The translations under genes were made by a program, and so were the position numbers. Source: CAVTJL01 sp963735065 (GTDB lineage Bacteria > Pseudomonadota > Alphaproteobacteria > Geminicoccales > Geminicoccaceae). From it: 64,000 nucleotides of DNA. Each line of letters opens with the position of its first letter. The stretch's first letter is position 1. The stretch spans positions 62,001 through 126,000 of the forward strand of contig CAVTJL010000008.1 of assembly GCA_963735065.1 (NCBI GenBank), given 5' to 3'. Positions 23,881 through 32,800 of this stretch are shown piece by piece. The notes below the pieces were generated by a model, which ran no database searches, had not been told where the DNA came from, and saw only the letters and a program-made list of their open reading frames with translations.

Positions 23881-24986
23881 GGGCCGGCGCCTCGCGCGAC
23901 GAGGTCGCCGAGCGCCGCCACGAGCTTGCGGTTCTCGTCCTCGAGGCCGACGGTGATCCGGAGGCTCCGCGGCAGCCCGTAGGCGCCCATCGCGCGCGGG
24001 ATGATGCCGCGGCTCTCGAGAAAGGCGCTGGCGGCCTGGGCGTCCCGGCCGGGCTCGTCCGGAAAGTCGATGAGCAGGAAGTTGCCGACGCTCGGATGGA
24101 CCACGAGCCCCAGCGCCGCGATCTCCTTCGCGAGCCAGGGCAGCCAGCGATCGTTGTGCGCCTTGGCCGCCGTCTGGTGGTCGAGGTCCTCGAGCGCCGC
24201 CACGGCCGCCGCCTGGCCGGCCTGCGAGAGGTTGAACGGGCCGCGGATGCGGTTGACGACGTCCGTGACCTCGGCACCGGCCAGCATCCAGCCGACACGG
24301 AGCGCTGCGAGCCCGAAGAGCTTGCTGAAGGTGCGCGTCATCACGACGTTGGCGTGCGCCTGGGCCAACTCCTGGCCGTCCGTATAATCCGCGGCCGAGA
24401 CGAACTCGGCATAGGCCGCATCGATGACGAGCAGCACGTCGGCCGGCAGGCCGGCATGCAGCCGGGCCAGCTCCTCGCCGCTGAGGTAGCTGCCGGTCGG
24501 ATTGTTGGGGTTGGCGACGAAGACGATGCGGGTCCGGCTGGTCACGCGGGCAAGCAGCGCATCGACGTCGGCGCGCAGGTCCTTCTCGGGCGCCATCACG
24601 ACGTTGGCCCCGGCCGCCAGGGCCGAGATCTTGTACATGAGAAAGCCGTGCTCGCTCATCAGGACCTCGTCGCCCGGGCCGGCATAGCCGCGCACGAGCA
24701 GCGCCAGCAGCTCGTCCGAGCCGGCGCCGCACACGAGGCGCTCGGGATCGAGGTTGAAGCGGCGGCCCAGCGCGCGGCGCAGGGCGGTGGCACCGCCGTC
24801 GGGATAGCGATGGAGCGTCGCAGCAAGGTCCGCGTAGGCCGCCTTGGCCTTCGGGCTGGGGCCGATGGCGCTCTCGTTGGAGGAGAGCTTGATCACCGGC
24901 ACGCCGCCGCCGGCCTCGGCCTTGCCGCCGACATAGGGGCTGATCTCGAGGATGCCCGGTCTCGGGCGAGGGACCACCATGCTCAT
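23877..24986 (-). CDS. hisC: histidinol-phosphate/aromatic aminotransferase
   Basis: A 369-residue class I/II PLP enzyme. LSSNESAIGPSPKA is the HisC substrate motif, VFVANPNNPTGSYL and DAAYAEFV hold the cofactor-binding residues, and RTFSKLFGLAALRVGW contains the PLP lysine near residue 222. It sits between a chorismate mutase and tyrA rather than with other his genes. In alphaproteobacteria that arrangement suggests a broad enzyme serving tyrosine and phenylalanine, possibly histidine too. Two ATGs two codons apart are equally usable starts. Confidence 0.92.
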   Translation of the reverse strand: MSMVVPRPRPGILEISPYVGGKAEAGGGVPVIKLSSNESAIGPSPKAKAAYADLAATLHRYPDGGATALRRALGRRFNLDPERLVCGAGSDELLALLVRGYAGPGDEVLMSEHGFLMYKISALAAGANVVMAPEKDLRADVDALLARVTSRTRIVFVANPNNPTGSYLSGEELARLHAGLPADVLLVIDAAYAEFVSAADYTDGQELAQAHANVVMTRTFSKLFGLAALRVGWMLAGAEVTDVVNRIRGPFNLSQAGQAAAVAALEDLDHQTAAKAHNDRWLPWLAKEIAALGLVVHPSVGNFLLIDFPDEPGRDAQAASAFLESRGIIPRAMGAYGLPRSLRITVGLEDENRKLVAALGDLVARGAGP

Positions 24987-25054
24987 CGCTGCGCTTTTCC
25001 GGGACTCTGGGGCTCCGCTCGCTCGAGGGCCCCGTGACGGGAACGGATCGCGGC

Positions 25055-25933
25055 TCAGCCCCAGCTCGCCGCGCTCAGCGGACGCGCATAGCCGCCAATG
25101 GGCGCAACGCGCAAGAGATGCCGGCGTAGCGGGGCCAATGTATCGGCGAGGCCCGAATCGCCATGCTCGATGAAGCCCTGGACCTCGACGAGGTGGAGGT
25201 TGGAGCCGGCGCCGGGCTGGCGCACCGAGGCCAGGCAGCGCGGCTCGAGCCCGGCCCGGGCCAGCGGCTCGAGGAGCCCCGCCCGGCTCATGCCGTCATC
25301 GGCCTCGAGAACGAGGAGGGTCAGGTCGTCACCCGAGGGCTCCCCGTCGAGCAGCGCGACGGCGAACGCGACCACCTGCTCGGGGCCCGAGCCCCTCTCC
25401 CCCGAAGCCCGCTCCATGAAGGGAAGCCGCGCCACCACCCTCATTGGGCTCGCCGCGGGCGTCAGCAGGGCCTGCCACCAGACCTCCTGCTCGCTCGGCT
25501 CCGGCAGCACCGCGACCTGAATGCGGCCATCGAGGAGTCCGCCCAGCGCATGGGCCGCGCTCGTCACGCGCTGCACCGGCGTCAGCGACCCGAAATGGTC
25601 GCGGGCCACATCCCAAAGTGTCGGCTGGTCCTGCGGCACGTAGACCGAGACGGCGAGCGGCGCCTGCATCCGCGTCGTCGCCGCAAGGAGCTCGCGCCAC
25701 ATGCGGATCAGCACGGCGTGCGGAAAGTGGGCGCCCGTGCGTGCCACGAGGCGGCGGAGAATGACCGCCTCGCGGCCCGGCCGCAGCGCCGTGCGGCCGT
25801 CCCGGCGGTCGCCCTTGAGCTCGGCGATGCGGTCGACCAGCGCCAGGCGCTCGATCAGGAGGTCGACGACGGCGTTGTCCAGGCGGTCGACCTCGCGCCT
25901 CAATTCGTCGAGGTCGCTCGTGGCGACTCGCAT
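25055..25933 (-). CDS. chorismate mutase (AroQ type) with C-terminal extension
   Basis: A 292-residue protein. Residues 1 to about 90 are a chorismate mutase helix bundle: DLDELRREVDRLDNAVVDLL, then LVDRIAELKGDR and the catalytic-site region REAVILRRLVARTG. The remaining 200 residues have the position, but not the clear motifs, of a prephenate dehydratase/periplasmic-binding-like domain, ending in an ACT-like stretch (TLLVLEADDGMSRAGLLEPL, CLASVRQPGAGSNLHLVEVQGF). I see no convincing dehydratase active site, so the call stays at chorismate mutase. It heads the leftward hisC-tyrA-chaC operon and is divergent from metA. Confidence 0.82.
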   Translation of the reverse strand: MRVATSDLDELRREVDRLDNAVVDLLIERLALVDRIAELKGDRRDGRTALRPGREAVILRRLVARTGAHFPHAVLIRMWRELLAATTRMQAPLAVSVYVPQDQPTLWDVARDHFGSLTPVQRVTSAAHALGGLLDGRIQVAVLPEPSEQEVWWQALLTPAASPMRVVARLPFMERASGERGSGPEQVVAFAVALLDGEPSGDDLTLLVLEADDGMSRAGLLEPLARAGLEPRCLASVRQPGAGSNLHLVEVQGFIEHGDSGLADTLAPLRRHLLRVAPIGGYARPLSAASWG

Positions 25934-26028
25934 GCATCCCGTCCGGTTGTCGAGAGGGGCCGCAAACCTAGTCGCTCCGAAGGGCGCTCGTAAAGCGTCG
26001 CTGGGCTGCCGGCTCCACTGCCGGGCTC

Positions 26029-26057
26029 TTGACAGCGGGGGTCCCGCTCTGCAGTTT
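26029..26057 (+). promoter_or_regulatory. probable metA promoter
   Basis: TTGACA at 26029-26034 is followed after 17 bases by CAGTTT at 26052-26057. The -35 is perfect and the -10 is weak. Transcription would begin about 7 bases further on, exactly at the 5' edge of the SAM-II riboswitch, which supports the assignment. Confidence 0.6.
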
Positions 26058-26063
26058 TCGGCG

Positions 26064-26120
26064 CACGTGGTGATTTGAGCCGACCGGCTTGCGGCCACGC
26101 TAAAGAAGCAGCTAAAAGGT
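26064..26120 (+). ncRNA. SAM-II riboswitch
   Basis: The element matches the class seen in front of alphaproteobacterial metA/metX. CGTGG (26066-26070) pairs with CCACG (26095-26099) as P1, the loop begins with the conserved TGATTTG, CGGCTTGCGGCC follows, and the 3' part contains the invariant GCTAAAAGG. GCTT at 26087-26090 can pair with AAGC at 26106-26109 as the pseudoknot. Binding S-adenosylmethionine should close the region around the metA ribosome site 45 bases downstream and lower translation when methionine is plentiful. Confidence 0.88.
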
Positions 26121-26169
26121 CGAGGCCTCCGTGACCCGATCTTGCCGGTCGACTTAGCCGGAGGCGATC

Positions 26170-27120
26170 GTGCCAATCAAGATCCCGAACAATCTCCCGG
26201 CCTTCGAGAAGCTCCGGGCCGAAGGTGTGGGTCTCATCGGCGAGGACGAGGCGTCGCGGCAGGACATCCGCCCGATGCAGATAGCGCTCCTCAATCTTAT
26301 GCCGGAGAAGCCCAAGACCGAGGCGCAGCTTGCTCGCCTCCTTGGCGCCTCGCCGCTGCAGGTCGAGCTGACGCTGCTCACGACCTCGACCTACCGCCCC
26401 AACACCGTCCCGCTCTCCCACCTCCAGTCCTTCTACAAGACCTGGGAGGAGGTGAAGGACCAGAAGTTCGACGGCCTGATCGTCACCGGTGCCCCGGTCG
26501 AGCTCATGCCGTTCGAGGAGGTCCGGTACTGGAAGGAGCTTTGCGGGATCTTCGACTGGTCCAGGACCAACGTGCACTCCTGCTTCCACATCTGCTGGGG
26601 TGCCCAGGCAGCCCTCTATCATCTCCACGGCGTTCCCAAGCGCACGCTGGCGGCCAAGCGGTTCGGCGTCTACAGCCACCACGTGATCGAGCGTCGCGAT
26701 GCACGGCGGCCGGCGCTGCTGCGCGGCTTCGACGACTATTTCCTGGTACCCGTCTCGCGCCACACCGAGGTGCGCGAGGCCGACATTCCGCGCGATGCCG
26801 GGCTCGAGATCCTGGCCGTGTCGAACGCCGCCGGCCTCTGCCTCCTCCAGGACGTGCGGGCGCGCACCGTCTACATGTTCAATCACCTCGAGTACGACAC
26901 CTTCACGCTGCACGACGAGTACCAGCGTGACCGGGCCGCCCGCGCCGACGTCACCCTGCCCATCGCCTACTATCCCGACGACGATCCGGAAAAGCCGCCG
27001 CGCAATTGCTGGCGCGCCTATGCGCACCTGCTCTTCGGCAACTGGATCAACGAGATGTACCAGACGACGCCCTACGACATGGCGATGATCGGGGCAGGAT
27101 CGCAGGCCGAGGCCGCGTAG
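26170..27120 (+). CDS. metA: homoserine O-acyltransferase, MetA family, predicted acetyl-CoA type
   Basis: First committed step of methionine synthesis. A 316-residue protein from a GTG start preceded by GGAGG. The catalytic Cys is in CFHICWGAQAAL, and the His/Glu pair is in MFNHLEYDTF. The specificity loop reads GAPVELMPF: E. coli MetA, which uses succinyl-CoA, has Gly at the place occupied here by Glu, and Glu is the residue known to select acetyl-CoA. I therefore predict an O-acetyltransferase. The gene stands alone behind a SAM-II riboswitch and is divergent from the chorismate mutase operon. Confidence 0.94.
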   Translation: MPIKIPNNLPAFEKLRAEGVGLIGEDEASRQDIRPMQIALLNLMPEKPKTEAQLARLLGASPLQVELTLLTTSTYRPNTVPLSHLQSFYKTWEEVKDQKFDGLIVTGAPVELMPFEEVRYWKELCGIFDWSRTNVHSCFHICWGAQAALYHLHGVPKRTLAAKRFGVYSHHVIERRDARRPALLRGFDDYFLVPVSRHTEVREADIPRDAGLEILAVSNAAGLCLLQDVRARTVYMFNHLEYDTFTLHDEYQRDRAARADVTLPIAYYPDDDPEKPPRNCWRAYAHLLFGNWINEMYQTTPYDMAMIGAGSQAEAA

Positions 27121-27247
27121 CCGAGGCGGCCTTCCGGGCGGGATCGGACGGGCATGGCGGGCTCGGGAGGGCAGGGTCCCTCGGCCGCGCGTGGCGAGCC
27201 GAAGCGGGGCCGGCGCTCCCTGCCCCGGCGGCTGCAGGCAGCATCGC

Positions 27248-29338
27248 TCAGACCTGGCCCAGGGTGCGAAGGCGCGCCTTCGGGTGGATCTCGTTCTGCG
27301 AGAGGACGGTGGTCGTCGGGCGGCAGCGCTCGACGATCGAGCGCACGAACGGGCGCGTCGCGGGCGTGGTCACCAGGACCGGCAGCTCGCCGCGCATCGC
27401 CTGGGCCTCGAAGGCGTCCCTGAGCGCGCGCATGAACGCCTGCAGCCGGCTCGGCTCCATCGCGAGCTGGCGCTCCTCGGCCGGTCCGACGAGGGCATCC
27501 TGGAAGGCCTGCTCCCAGTCGGGGCTCAGGCTGAGGATCGGGATGTAGCCCGCGGGCGAGATGGCGGCGTGGCTGAGCTGCCGCGCCAGCCGTGCTCTCA
27601 CATGCTCGATCACGACGAGGATGCTCTGGGTATGGCTCACCGCCTCGGCGATGGCCTCGACGATGAGGCCGAGATCGCGGATCGAGACGCGCTCGGCCAG
27701 CAGCCCCTGGAGCGCCCGCTGGATTCCGCCGGTCGTGATCCGGGCGGGCACGATGTCGGCGATGAGCTTTTGGTAGTCCTCGCCCAGGCCGCGCAGCAGC
27801 CGCTGGGTCTCGGCAAAGCTCAGCATCTCCGGCAGGTTCTCCTTCACGAGCTCGGTGAGCTGGGTCGTGACGACGGTGGCGGGGTCGACCACCGTGAGCC
27901 CCTGCAGGCTCGCTTCCTCGCCTAGCGCCTCGGCTGCCCACTTGGCCGGCAGCCCGAAGGTCGGCTCGACCGTGTCCTCGCCCGGCAGGCCGATCGTCCC
28001 GCCCTGCGGCTCCATGAGCAGCACCATGCCCGGCCGGGCCTGGCCACGCCCGGCCTCGATCTCCTTGATCCTGATCACGTAGGTGTCGGCCGGCAGCTGG
28101 ATGTTGTCCTGGATGCGGACCGCCGGCAGGACGAAGCCGAGCTCGCCCGCGAGCTGGCGCCGCAGCGCCTTGATCTGGTCCGGCAGGCGGGCGCCGCGCC
28201 CGTCGCCGATGAGCGAAAGGAGACCGTAGCCGAGCTCGAGCCGTACCGTGTCCACCGTTGGCACGAGGTTGCCGGGCTCCTCGCCCGCCGCGGTCTCGGG
28301 CGCCGGCTTGGCCGGTGCCGCGGCCGCCGCTTCCCCGCGCCTCCTGAAGCCCCGGCGGGCGAGCCAGCCCGTGCCGCCGGCGAGCGCCAGGAAGGGCAGG
28401 ATGGGGAGGCCGGGGAGCAGGGCCAGCGCCAGCATGGCGGCCGAGGTGACGGCCAGGGCCTGGGGGTGCGCGCCGAGCTGGCCGAAAAGGGCCTTGTCGG
28501 CCCGCCCGGTGACGCCGGCCTTGGAGACGAGGAGGCCCGCCGCCGTCGAGACGACGAGCGCCGGGATCTGCGAGACCAGGCCGTCGCCGACCGTGAGCAG
28601 CGTGTAGCTGCGGCTCGCCTGGTCGAGCGACACGCCCATCTGGGCGACCCCGATCACGAGGCCGCCCACGAGGTTGATGCCGGTGATGAGCAGCCCGGCG
28701 ATCGCGTCGCCGCGAACGAACTTGGCCGCACCGTCCATGGCGCCGAAGAAGCCGCTCTCCTCCTCGAGCTCCTTGCGCCGTGCCCGGGCCGTGGCCTCGT
28801 CGATGAGGCCGGCCGAGAGGTCCGCGTCGATCGCCATCTGCTTGCCCGGCATCGCATCGAGCGAGAAGCGTGCCGCCACCTCGGCGATCCGTCCCGAGCC
28901 CTTCGTGATGACGACGAAGTTCACGACCACGAGGATCGCGAACACGATGAGCCCGATGACGAAGTTCCCCTGCATGATGAAGCTGCCGAAGGCCTGGATG
29001 ACGTGACCCGCGGCGTCGGTGCCGAGATGGCCGTTGCTCAGGATGAGGCGCGTCGAGGCGAGATTGAGCGACAGCCTCAGCATCGTCGCGATCAGCAGCA
29101 CGGTCGGGAAGACGTTGAAGTCGAGCGGCCGCTCGATCAGGAGCGCCGTCAGGAGAATGAGCACCGAGAAGGTGATCGAGACGGCGAGCAGGAGGTCGAG
29201 CAGCAGGCCCGGCAGCGGCAGGATGAGAACGACGAGGATCGCGATGACGCCGAGCGCCAAGAGCAGATCCGTCTGGCGCAGCAGCAGGGCGGCACGCGGC
29301 AGCAGCGAGGGCGCAAGGCCGAGGGCGCGGGTCGCCAT
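27248..29338 (-). CDS. flhA: flagellar export gate protein FlhA
   Basis: A 696-residue core component of the flagellar type III export apparatus. The N-terminal half has about eight spans; the FHIPEP-family stretch appears as LLIERPLDFNVFPTVLLI and MLRLSLNLASTRLIL, followed by the conserved cytoplasmic loop GAMDGAAKFVRGDAIAG. The C-terminal cytoplasmic part, from about residue 340, binds chaperone-substrate complexes. The end differs in length little from typical FlhA (about 690). It begins 18 bases after the flbD stop in the corrected reading, so it is the last gene of the fliF-led run. Confidence 0.96.
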   Translation of the reverse strand: MATRALGLAPSLLPRAALLLRQTDLLLALGVIAILVVLILPLPGLLLDLLLAVSITFSVLILLTALLIERPLDFNVFPTVLLIATMLRLSLNLASTRLILSNGHLGTDAAGHVIQAFGSFIMQGNFVIGLIVFAILVVVNFVVITKGSGRIAEVAARFSLDAMPGKQMAIDADLSAGLIDEATARARRKELEEESGFFGAMDGAAKFVRGDAIAGLLITGINLVGGLVIGVAQMGVSLDQASRSYTLLTVGDGLVSQIPALVVSTAAGLLVSKAGVTGRADKALFGQLGAHPQALAVTSAAMLALALLPGLPILPFLALAGGTGWLARRGFRRRGEAAAAAPAKPAPETAAGEEPGNLVPTVDTVRLELGYGLLSLIGDGRGARLPDQIKALRRQLAGELGFVLPAVRIQDNIQLPADTYVIRIKEIEAGRGQARPGMVLLMEPQGGTIGLPGEDTVEPTFGLPAKWAAEALGEEASLQGLTVVDPATVVTTQLTELVKENLPEMLSFAETQRLLRGLGEDYQKLIADIVPARITTGGIQRALQGLLAERVSIRDLGLIVEAIAEAVSHTQSILVVIEHVRARLARQLSHAAISPAGYIPILSLSPDWEQAFQDALVGPAEERQLAMEPSRLQAFMRALRDAFEAQAMRGELPVLVTTPATRPFVRSIVERCRPTTTVLSQNEIHPKARLRTLGQV

Positions 29339-29356
29339 GAAGGATCCGCCTTCGGC

Positions 29357-30692
29357 TCAGCGCAGGGAGCCGAGGGCGGGCGACGGCACCGTCAGCCCCT
29401 CCTCGCCATACTGCCGGAGCTTGTTCCTCGAGCGTTCGGATCGAGATGCCGAGCACCGTCGCCGCATGCGTGCGGTTGCCCAGCGTGTGGCGCAGCGTGT
29501 CGAGGATGAGGTCGCGCTCCACCTGGGCGACGGTGCGCCCGATCGTCGGGCGGGCGGCATCGGCCTCCCTGCCTTGCGGCTCGGCCGGACGGCTGCCGCC
29601 CTGGAGAAGGATGGCCTCGGGCCCGATCTCGCTGCCCGTCGCCATCAGGACGGCGCGGTGCATGCAGTTGTCGAGCTCGCGCACATTGCCCTTCCAGCCG
29701 TGCTGAAGGAGCAGCCTCACCGTGGTCTCGGCGAGCGGCCGGTCCGGCAGGCCGTTGGCCGCGGCGTGGCGGGCCACGAAATGCCGGGCGAGCACCGGGA
29801 TGTCGCGCGGGCGCTGGCGCAGCGGCGGGATGTGGAGATTGAGGACGTTGAGGCGGAAGAGAAGGTCCTCGCGGAAGATGCCGTCTGAGACGGCCTTCTC
29901 GAGATCGCGGTTGCTCGTCGCCACCAGCCGGATGTCGATCCTGACCGGCCGGTTGCCGCCCACCCTGTCGATCTCCCGCTCCTGGATCGCGCGCAGCAGC
30001 TTCGCCTGCAGGCGCGGGTCCATCTCGGTGACCTCGTCCAGCAGCAGCGTGCCGCCATGCGCCTCCTCGAACTTGCCGACGCGACGCGCCACGGCACCGG
30101 TGAAGGCGCCCTTCTCGTGGCCGAAAAGCTCGGACTCGAGCAGGTTCTCGGGGATGGCGGCGCAGTTGAGCGAGACGAAGGGGCCCGAGGCGCGGCGGCT
30201 GTGGCGGTGGAGATAGCGCGCGATCATCTCCTTGCCGGTGCCGCTCTCGCCCGTCACGAGGACACTCGCGTCGGCAGGTGCGAACTGTGCCGCCAGCCGC
30301 AGCAGGTCCTGCATCGCCGGGTCGGCCGAGACGATCTCGCCCGCCTCCTCGGCCACGCTCTCGAGAATGGCAGCGATCGTCTCGGGATCGGGCGGCAGCG
30401 GCAGGAACTCGCGGGCTCCGGCCCGTATCGCCGCCGCTGCCGCAGCCGGCTCCGTGTCGACCCCATAGACCACGACCGGCAGATGGATGCGCTCGGCCAG
30501 GAGGGTCCGGATCACGCCCTGCGTGTCGAGCACCACGTCGAGCAGCAGGAGGTCGGCCCCCTTGCCCTCGCGAAGGTCGTCCAGCGCCGCCTCGAGGCTG
30601 CGATGATGGCGGACGAGAGCGCCGCGGCCGGCGGCGATCCGGCTCGCCTCTGCCACCTCGCGCGCATGGTCGCCGATGATGAGAAGCCGCAT
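29357..30692 (-). CDS. flbD: FlbD-type sigma-54 flagellar activator, frameshifted near the 3' end
   Basis: An enhancer-binding protein of about 444 residues after correction. Residues 1-115 are a receiver-like domain with the Asp in LLLLDVVLD but no conserved Lys. The AAA+ domain has GESGTGKEM (Walker A), ELFGHEKGAFTGA, LLLDEVTEMD and GWKGNVRELDN. The DNA-binding tail breaks: RTHAATVLGISIRTL is in one frame, and RNKLRQYGEEGL, the rest of the Fis-type helix-turn-helix, is in the next. Removing one base at 29429-29430 joins them and puts the stop 18 bases before flhA. Read literally, the frame runs on for over 1200 codons. Order and type match Caulobacter flbD. Confidence 0.88.
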
Positions 30693-30733
30693 GGCCGCTT
30701 ACCCCCTCAGATCCTGCCCTTCAGCCGGCCCGC

Positions 30734-31066
30734 TCACGCGGCACCCTTCACGATCTCGGTCATCGAGATGCCGAGGCGGTCGTCCAGGACCAGCACCTCG
30801 CCGCGCGCGACGAGCCGGTCGTTGACGTAGATCTCGACCGGCTCGCCGACCTTGCGGTCGAGCTCGAGCACGGCACCCCGGCCGAGCCGCAGCAGCTGGC
30901 TCACCGGCATCGAGGTCCGGCCGAGCACCACCGAGAGCTGCACCGGGATGTCGTAGACGGCGCTGAGGCGATCGAAGGGTGCCGCGTCGGGCGGCGCCAC
31001 CCGCCGCTCCTCGCCCTCTCCGGCCGCATCCTCGAAGCTCTCGAGGTCCATGCCCTTGTCGCTCAT
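30734..31066 (-). CDS. fliN: flagellar motor switch protein FliN
   Basis: A 110-residue C-ring protein. After a charged, disordered first 35 residues comes the SpoA/FliN domain: VYDIPVQLSVVLGRTSMPVS, LLRLGRGAVLELDR, GEPVEIYVNDRLVARGEV and the end LGISMTEIV. Together with FliG and FliM it forms the switch and export docking ring at the base of the motor. The start forms an ATGA overlap with fliH. No fliM is present in the window. Confidence 0.95.
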   Translation of the reverse strand: MSDKGMDLESFEDAAGEGEERRVAPPDAAPFDRLSAVYDIPVQLSVVLGRTSMPVSQLLRLGRGAVLELDRKVGEPVEIYVNDRLVARGEVLVLDDRLGISMTEIVKGAA

Positions 31067-31797
31067 TCCAGCGTCTCCCTCCTCGTCCCGTCGGCGCGAT
31101 CCTCCGGGGCCGCGCCCCGGTGCGCCTCGATCCTTTCCTCGAGGCGCCGCAACCAGCCGGCGACGTCCCGCTCGGCCCACGCGTCGCCCCAGCCCAGGCG
31201 GACGCTGCCGGTCACCAGCGACGGGTCCGCGTGGCAGTGAAGATCGCCCTCGAACCCGGCGGCGGCCGCCAGCGCCGGCAGCCGGGCACCCACCCGCTCG
31301 AGGTCGTCCGGCGCCAGATGGACGTCGAGCCGTGCTCGGCCGTCGATCTGCTCGAGCGCCGTGCCCACCAGCCGCTCGATCTCGAGGTCGAGCTCGGGCC
31401 GGGGCCGGCTCAGGCAGCGGCGCACGACCGCCATGGCAAGCGAGCGCCCGGTCCGCTCGGCCAGCGCCAGCCGCTCGCCGCGCTCGGCCACGAGGGTCTC
31501 GAGGGCGGCGCCGAGCGCCTGCTGCAGGCCGGCCTCGGCCGCGGCCGCGAGCTCCGCCGCGCGACGCGCCGACGCGTCGAGCGCGCGTCGGGCGGCTGCG
31601 GCGCAGGCACGCGCCAGGTCCGCCTCGTCGAAGCGGAGCGGCACGTCGCCGTGTCCCGTCGAGGGCGGGGCCGGGCCGGGATCGCTGCCGTGCCCGGTCG
31701 TGAGGTCGACAAGGTGGAGCCGGCGCGGGTCGGATGCCGGCCTGCGCCCGGTCGGGACCGTCCCGAGGGGCACGAAGCGCGCCGGATCAGCCGACAA
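31063..31797 (-). CDS. fliH: FliH-like flagellar export regulator
   Basis: About 244 residues; in FliH the C-terminal part binds and restrains the export ATPase FliI and links it to FliN. The middle is a long Ala/Arg-rich helix (residues about 65-120) and the C-terminal domain carries RSLAMAVVRRCL and LVTGSVRLGWGDAWAERDV, the FliH/YscL pattern of a Gly/Trp-containing end. I chose TTG at 31797 because GGGGGAGG lies seven bases upstream; a GTG at 31815 and another at 31773 are alternatives. The position between fliG and fliN equals Caulobacter flbE/fliH. Confidence 0.85.
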   Translation of the reverse strand: MSADPARFVPLGTVPTGRRPASDPRRLHLVDLTTGHGSDPGPAPPSTGHGDVPLRFDEADLARACAAAARRALDASARRAAELAAAAEAGLQQALGAALETLVAERGERLALAERTGRSLAMAVVRRCLSRPRPELDLEIERLVGTALEQIDGRARLDVHLAPDDLERVGARLPALAAAAGFEGDLHCHADPSLVTGSVRLGWGDAWAERDVAGWLRRLEERIEAHRGAAPEDRADGTRRETLE

Positions 31798-32800
31798 GCT
31801 CGTCCTCCCCCGCACCGGTGAGCGTGATCTCGCCCGACGCCGCCAGCTCCTTGGCCGTGTTGACGAGGAGCCGCTGCGCCTCCTCGACGGCGCGCAGCCT
31901 CACCGCCCCCATCTGCTCGATCTCCTCGCGCAGGATCTTTGCCGCCCGCTCGGACATGTTGGCGAAGACGAGGTCCTTCAGCTCCTGGCCGGCGCCCTTG
32001 AGCGCCAGCGCCACCGGTCCGTTGCCGGTCGTCCTGAGCAGCGCCTGGATGGCGGCACCGTCCAGACGTGCCAGGTCGTCGAAGGTGAACATCAAGGAGC
32101 GCACGCGCTCGGTCGCCTCCTTGCTCCGGCTCGCCAGCCCCTCGAGCAGGCGCTGCTCGGTCGTGCGATCGAGGAAGCTCAGCATGTCGGCCACCGCGGC
32201 GTCGTGGCCGGCAGCGCCGCCTGCGTCCGGGCGCTCGGCGAGGTCGGCCAGGAGGGTGCGCTCGATCTCGGCCAGCACGTCGGTCCGAACCGGCTCCATC
32301 GCCAGCATGCGGGTCACCACCTCGACCGCGAGCGCCTGGTCGAGGCGGGCGAGCAGGCGGGCCGCATGCGGCGGCTGGAGGCGGGCCAGGATGATGGCGA
32401 CGGTCTGCGGATGCTCCTTGGCCAGATAGCCGGCCAACGCCTCGACATCCATGGCGCCCAGCCGCTCCCACACGTTCTGCCGGGCCGGCGCGCGGATCGC
32501 CTCGATGACGCCCGTCGCCCGCTGCGTGTCGAGCGCCTTTTGCAGGAGCCGCTCGACCGCGTCCGCACCTCCGGCCACCTCGGCCGGGCCCGCCAGCCGC
32601 TGGCCGAACTCGGCGAGCAGACGCTGGGCGAGGCCGTGCTCGACCGCGCCCATGGTGGCCATCGTCCGCGACACCCGCTTCACCTCCTCGAGATCGAGCC
32701 TCGAAAGAAGGCGGCTCGCCGGCTCCTCGCCGACGGCGAGCAGCAGGATGGCCGCCTTCTCGGCACCGCTCAGCGCCTCGTAGCGGCGATCGGCGCTCAC
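31787..32800 (-). CDS. fliG: flagellar motor switch protein FliG
   Basis: A 337-residue torque ring protein. The N-terminal domain binds FliF (GAEKAAILLLAVGEE), the middle domain has EHPQTVAIILARLQP with the EHPQ motif, and the C-terminal domain ends in the charged helix region FANMSERAAKILREEIEQMG, whose Arg and Asp/Glu residues contact the stator. The GTG start overlaps the fliF stop (GTGA). All three domains are complete. Confidence 0.96.
   Translation of the reverse strand: MSADRRYEALSGAEKAAILLLAVGEEPASRLLSRLDLEEVKRVSRTMATMGAVEHGLAQRLLAEFGQRLAGPAEVAGGADAVERLLQKALDTQRATGVIEAIRAPARQNVWERLGAMDVEALAGYLAKEHPQTVAIILARLQPPHAARLLARLDQALAVEVVTRMLAMEPVRTDVLAEIERTLLADLAERPDAGGAAGHDAAVADMLSFLDRTTEQRLLEGLASRSKEATERVRSLMFTFDDLARLDGAAIQALLRTTGNGPVALALKGAGQELKDLVFANMSERAAKILREEIEQMGAVRLRAVEEAQRLLVNTAKELAASGEITLTGAGEDELVG

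Noticed and set aside
29420..29440. Programmed frameshifting in flbD
   Set aside because: No slippery heptamer and no downstream structure that I can see; similar one-base breaks in smc, atpE and atpI argue for error or mutation.
27072..30692. Reading flbD as a 1206-residue protein continuing through the flhA locus
   Set aside because: After about residue 423 the sequence is the wrong frame of flhA (Arg/Ala/Gly-rich, no motif). A one-base insertion explains it better.
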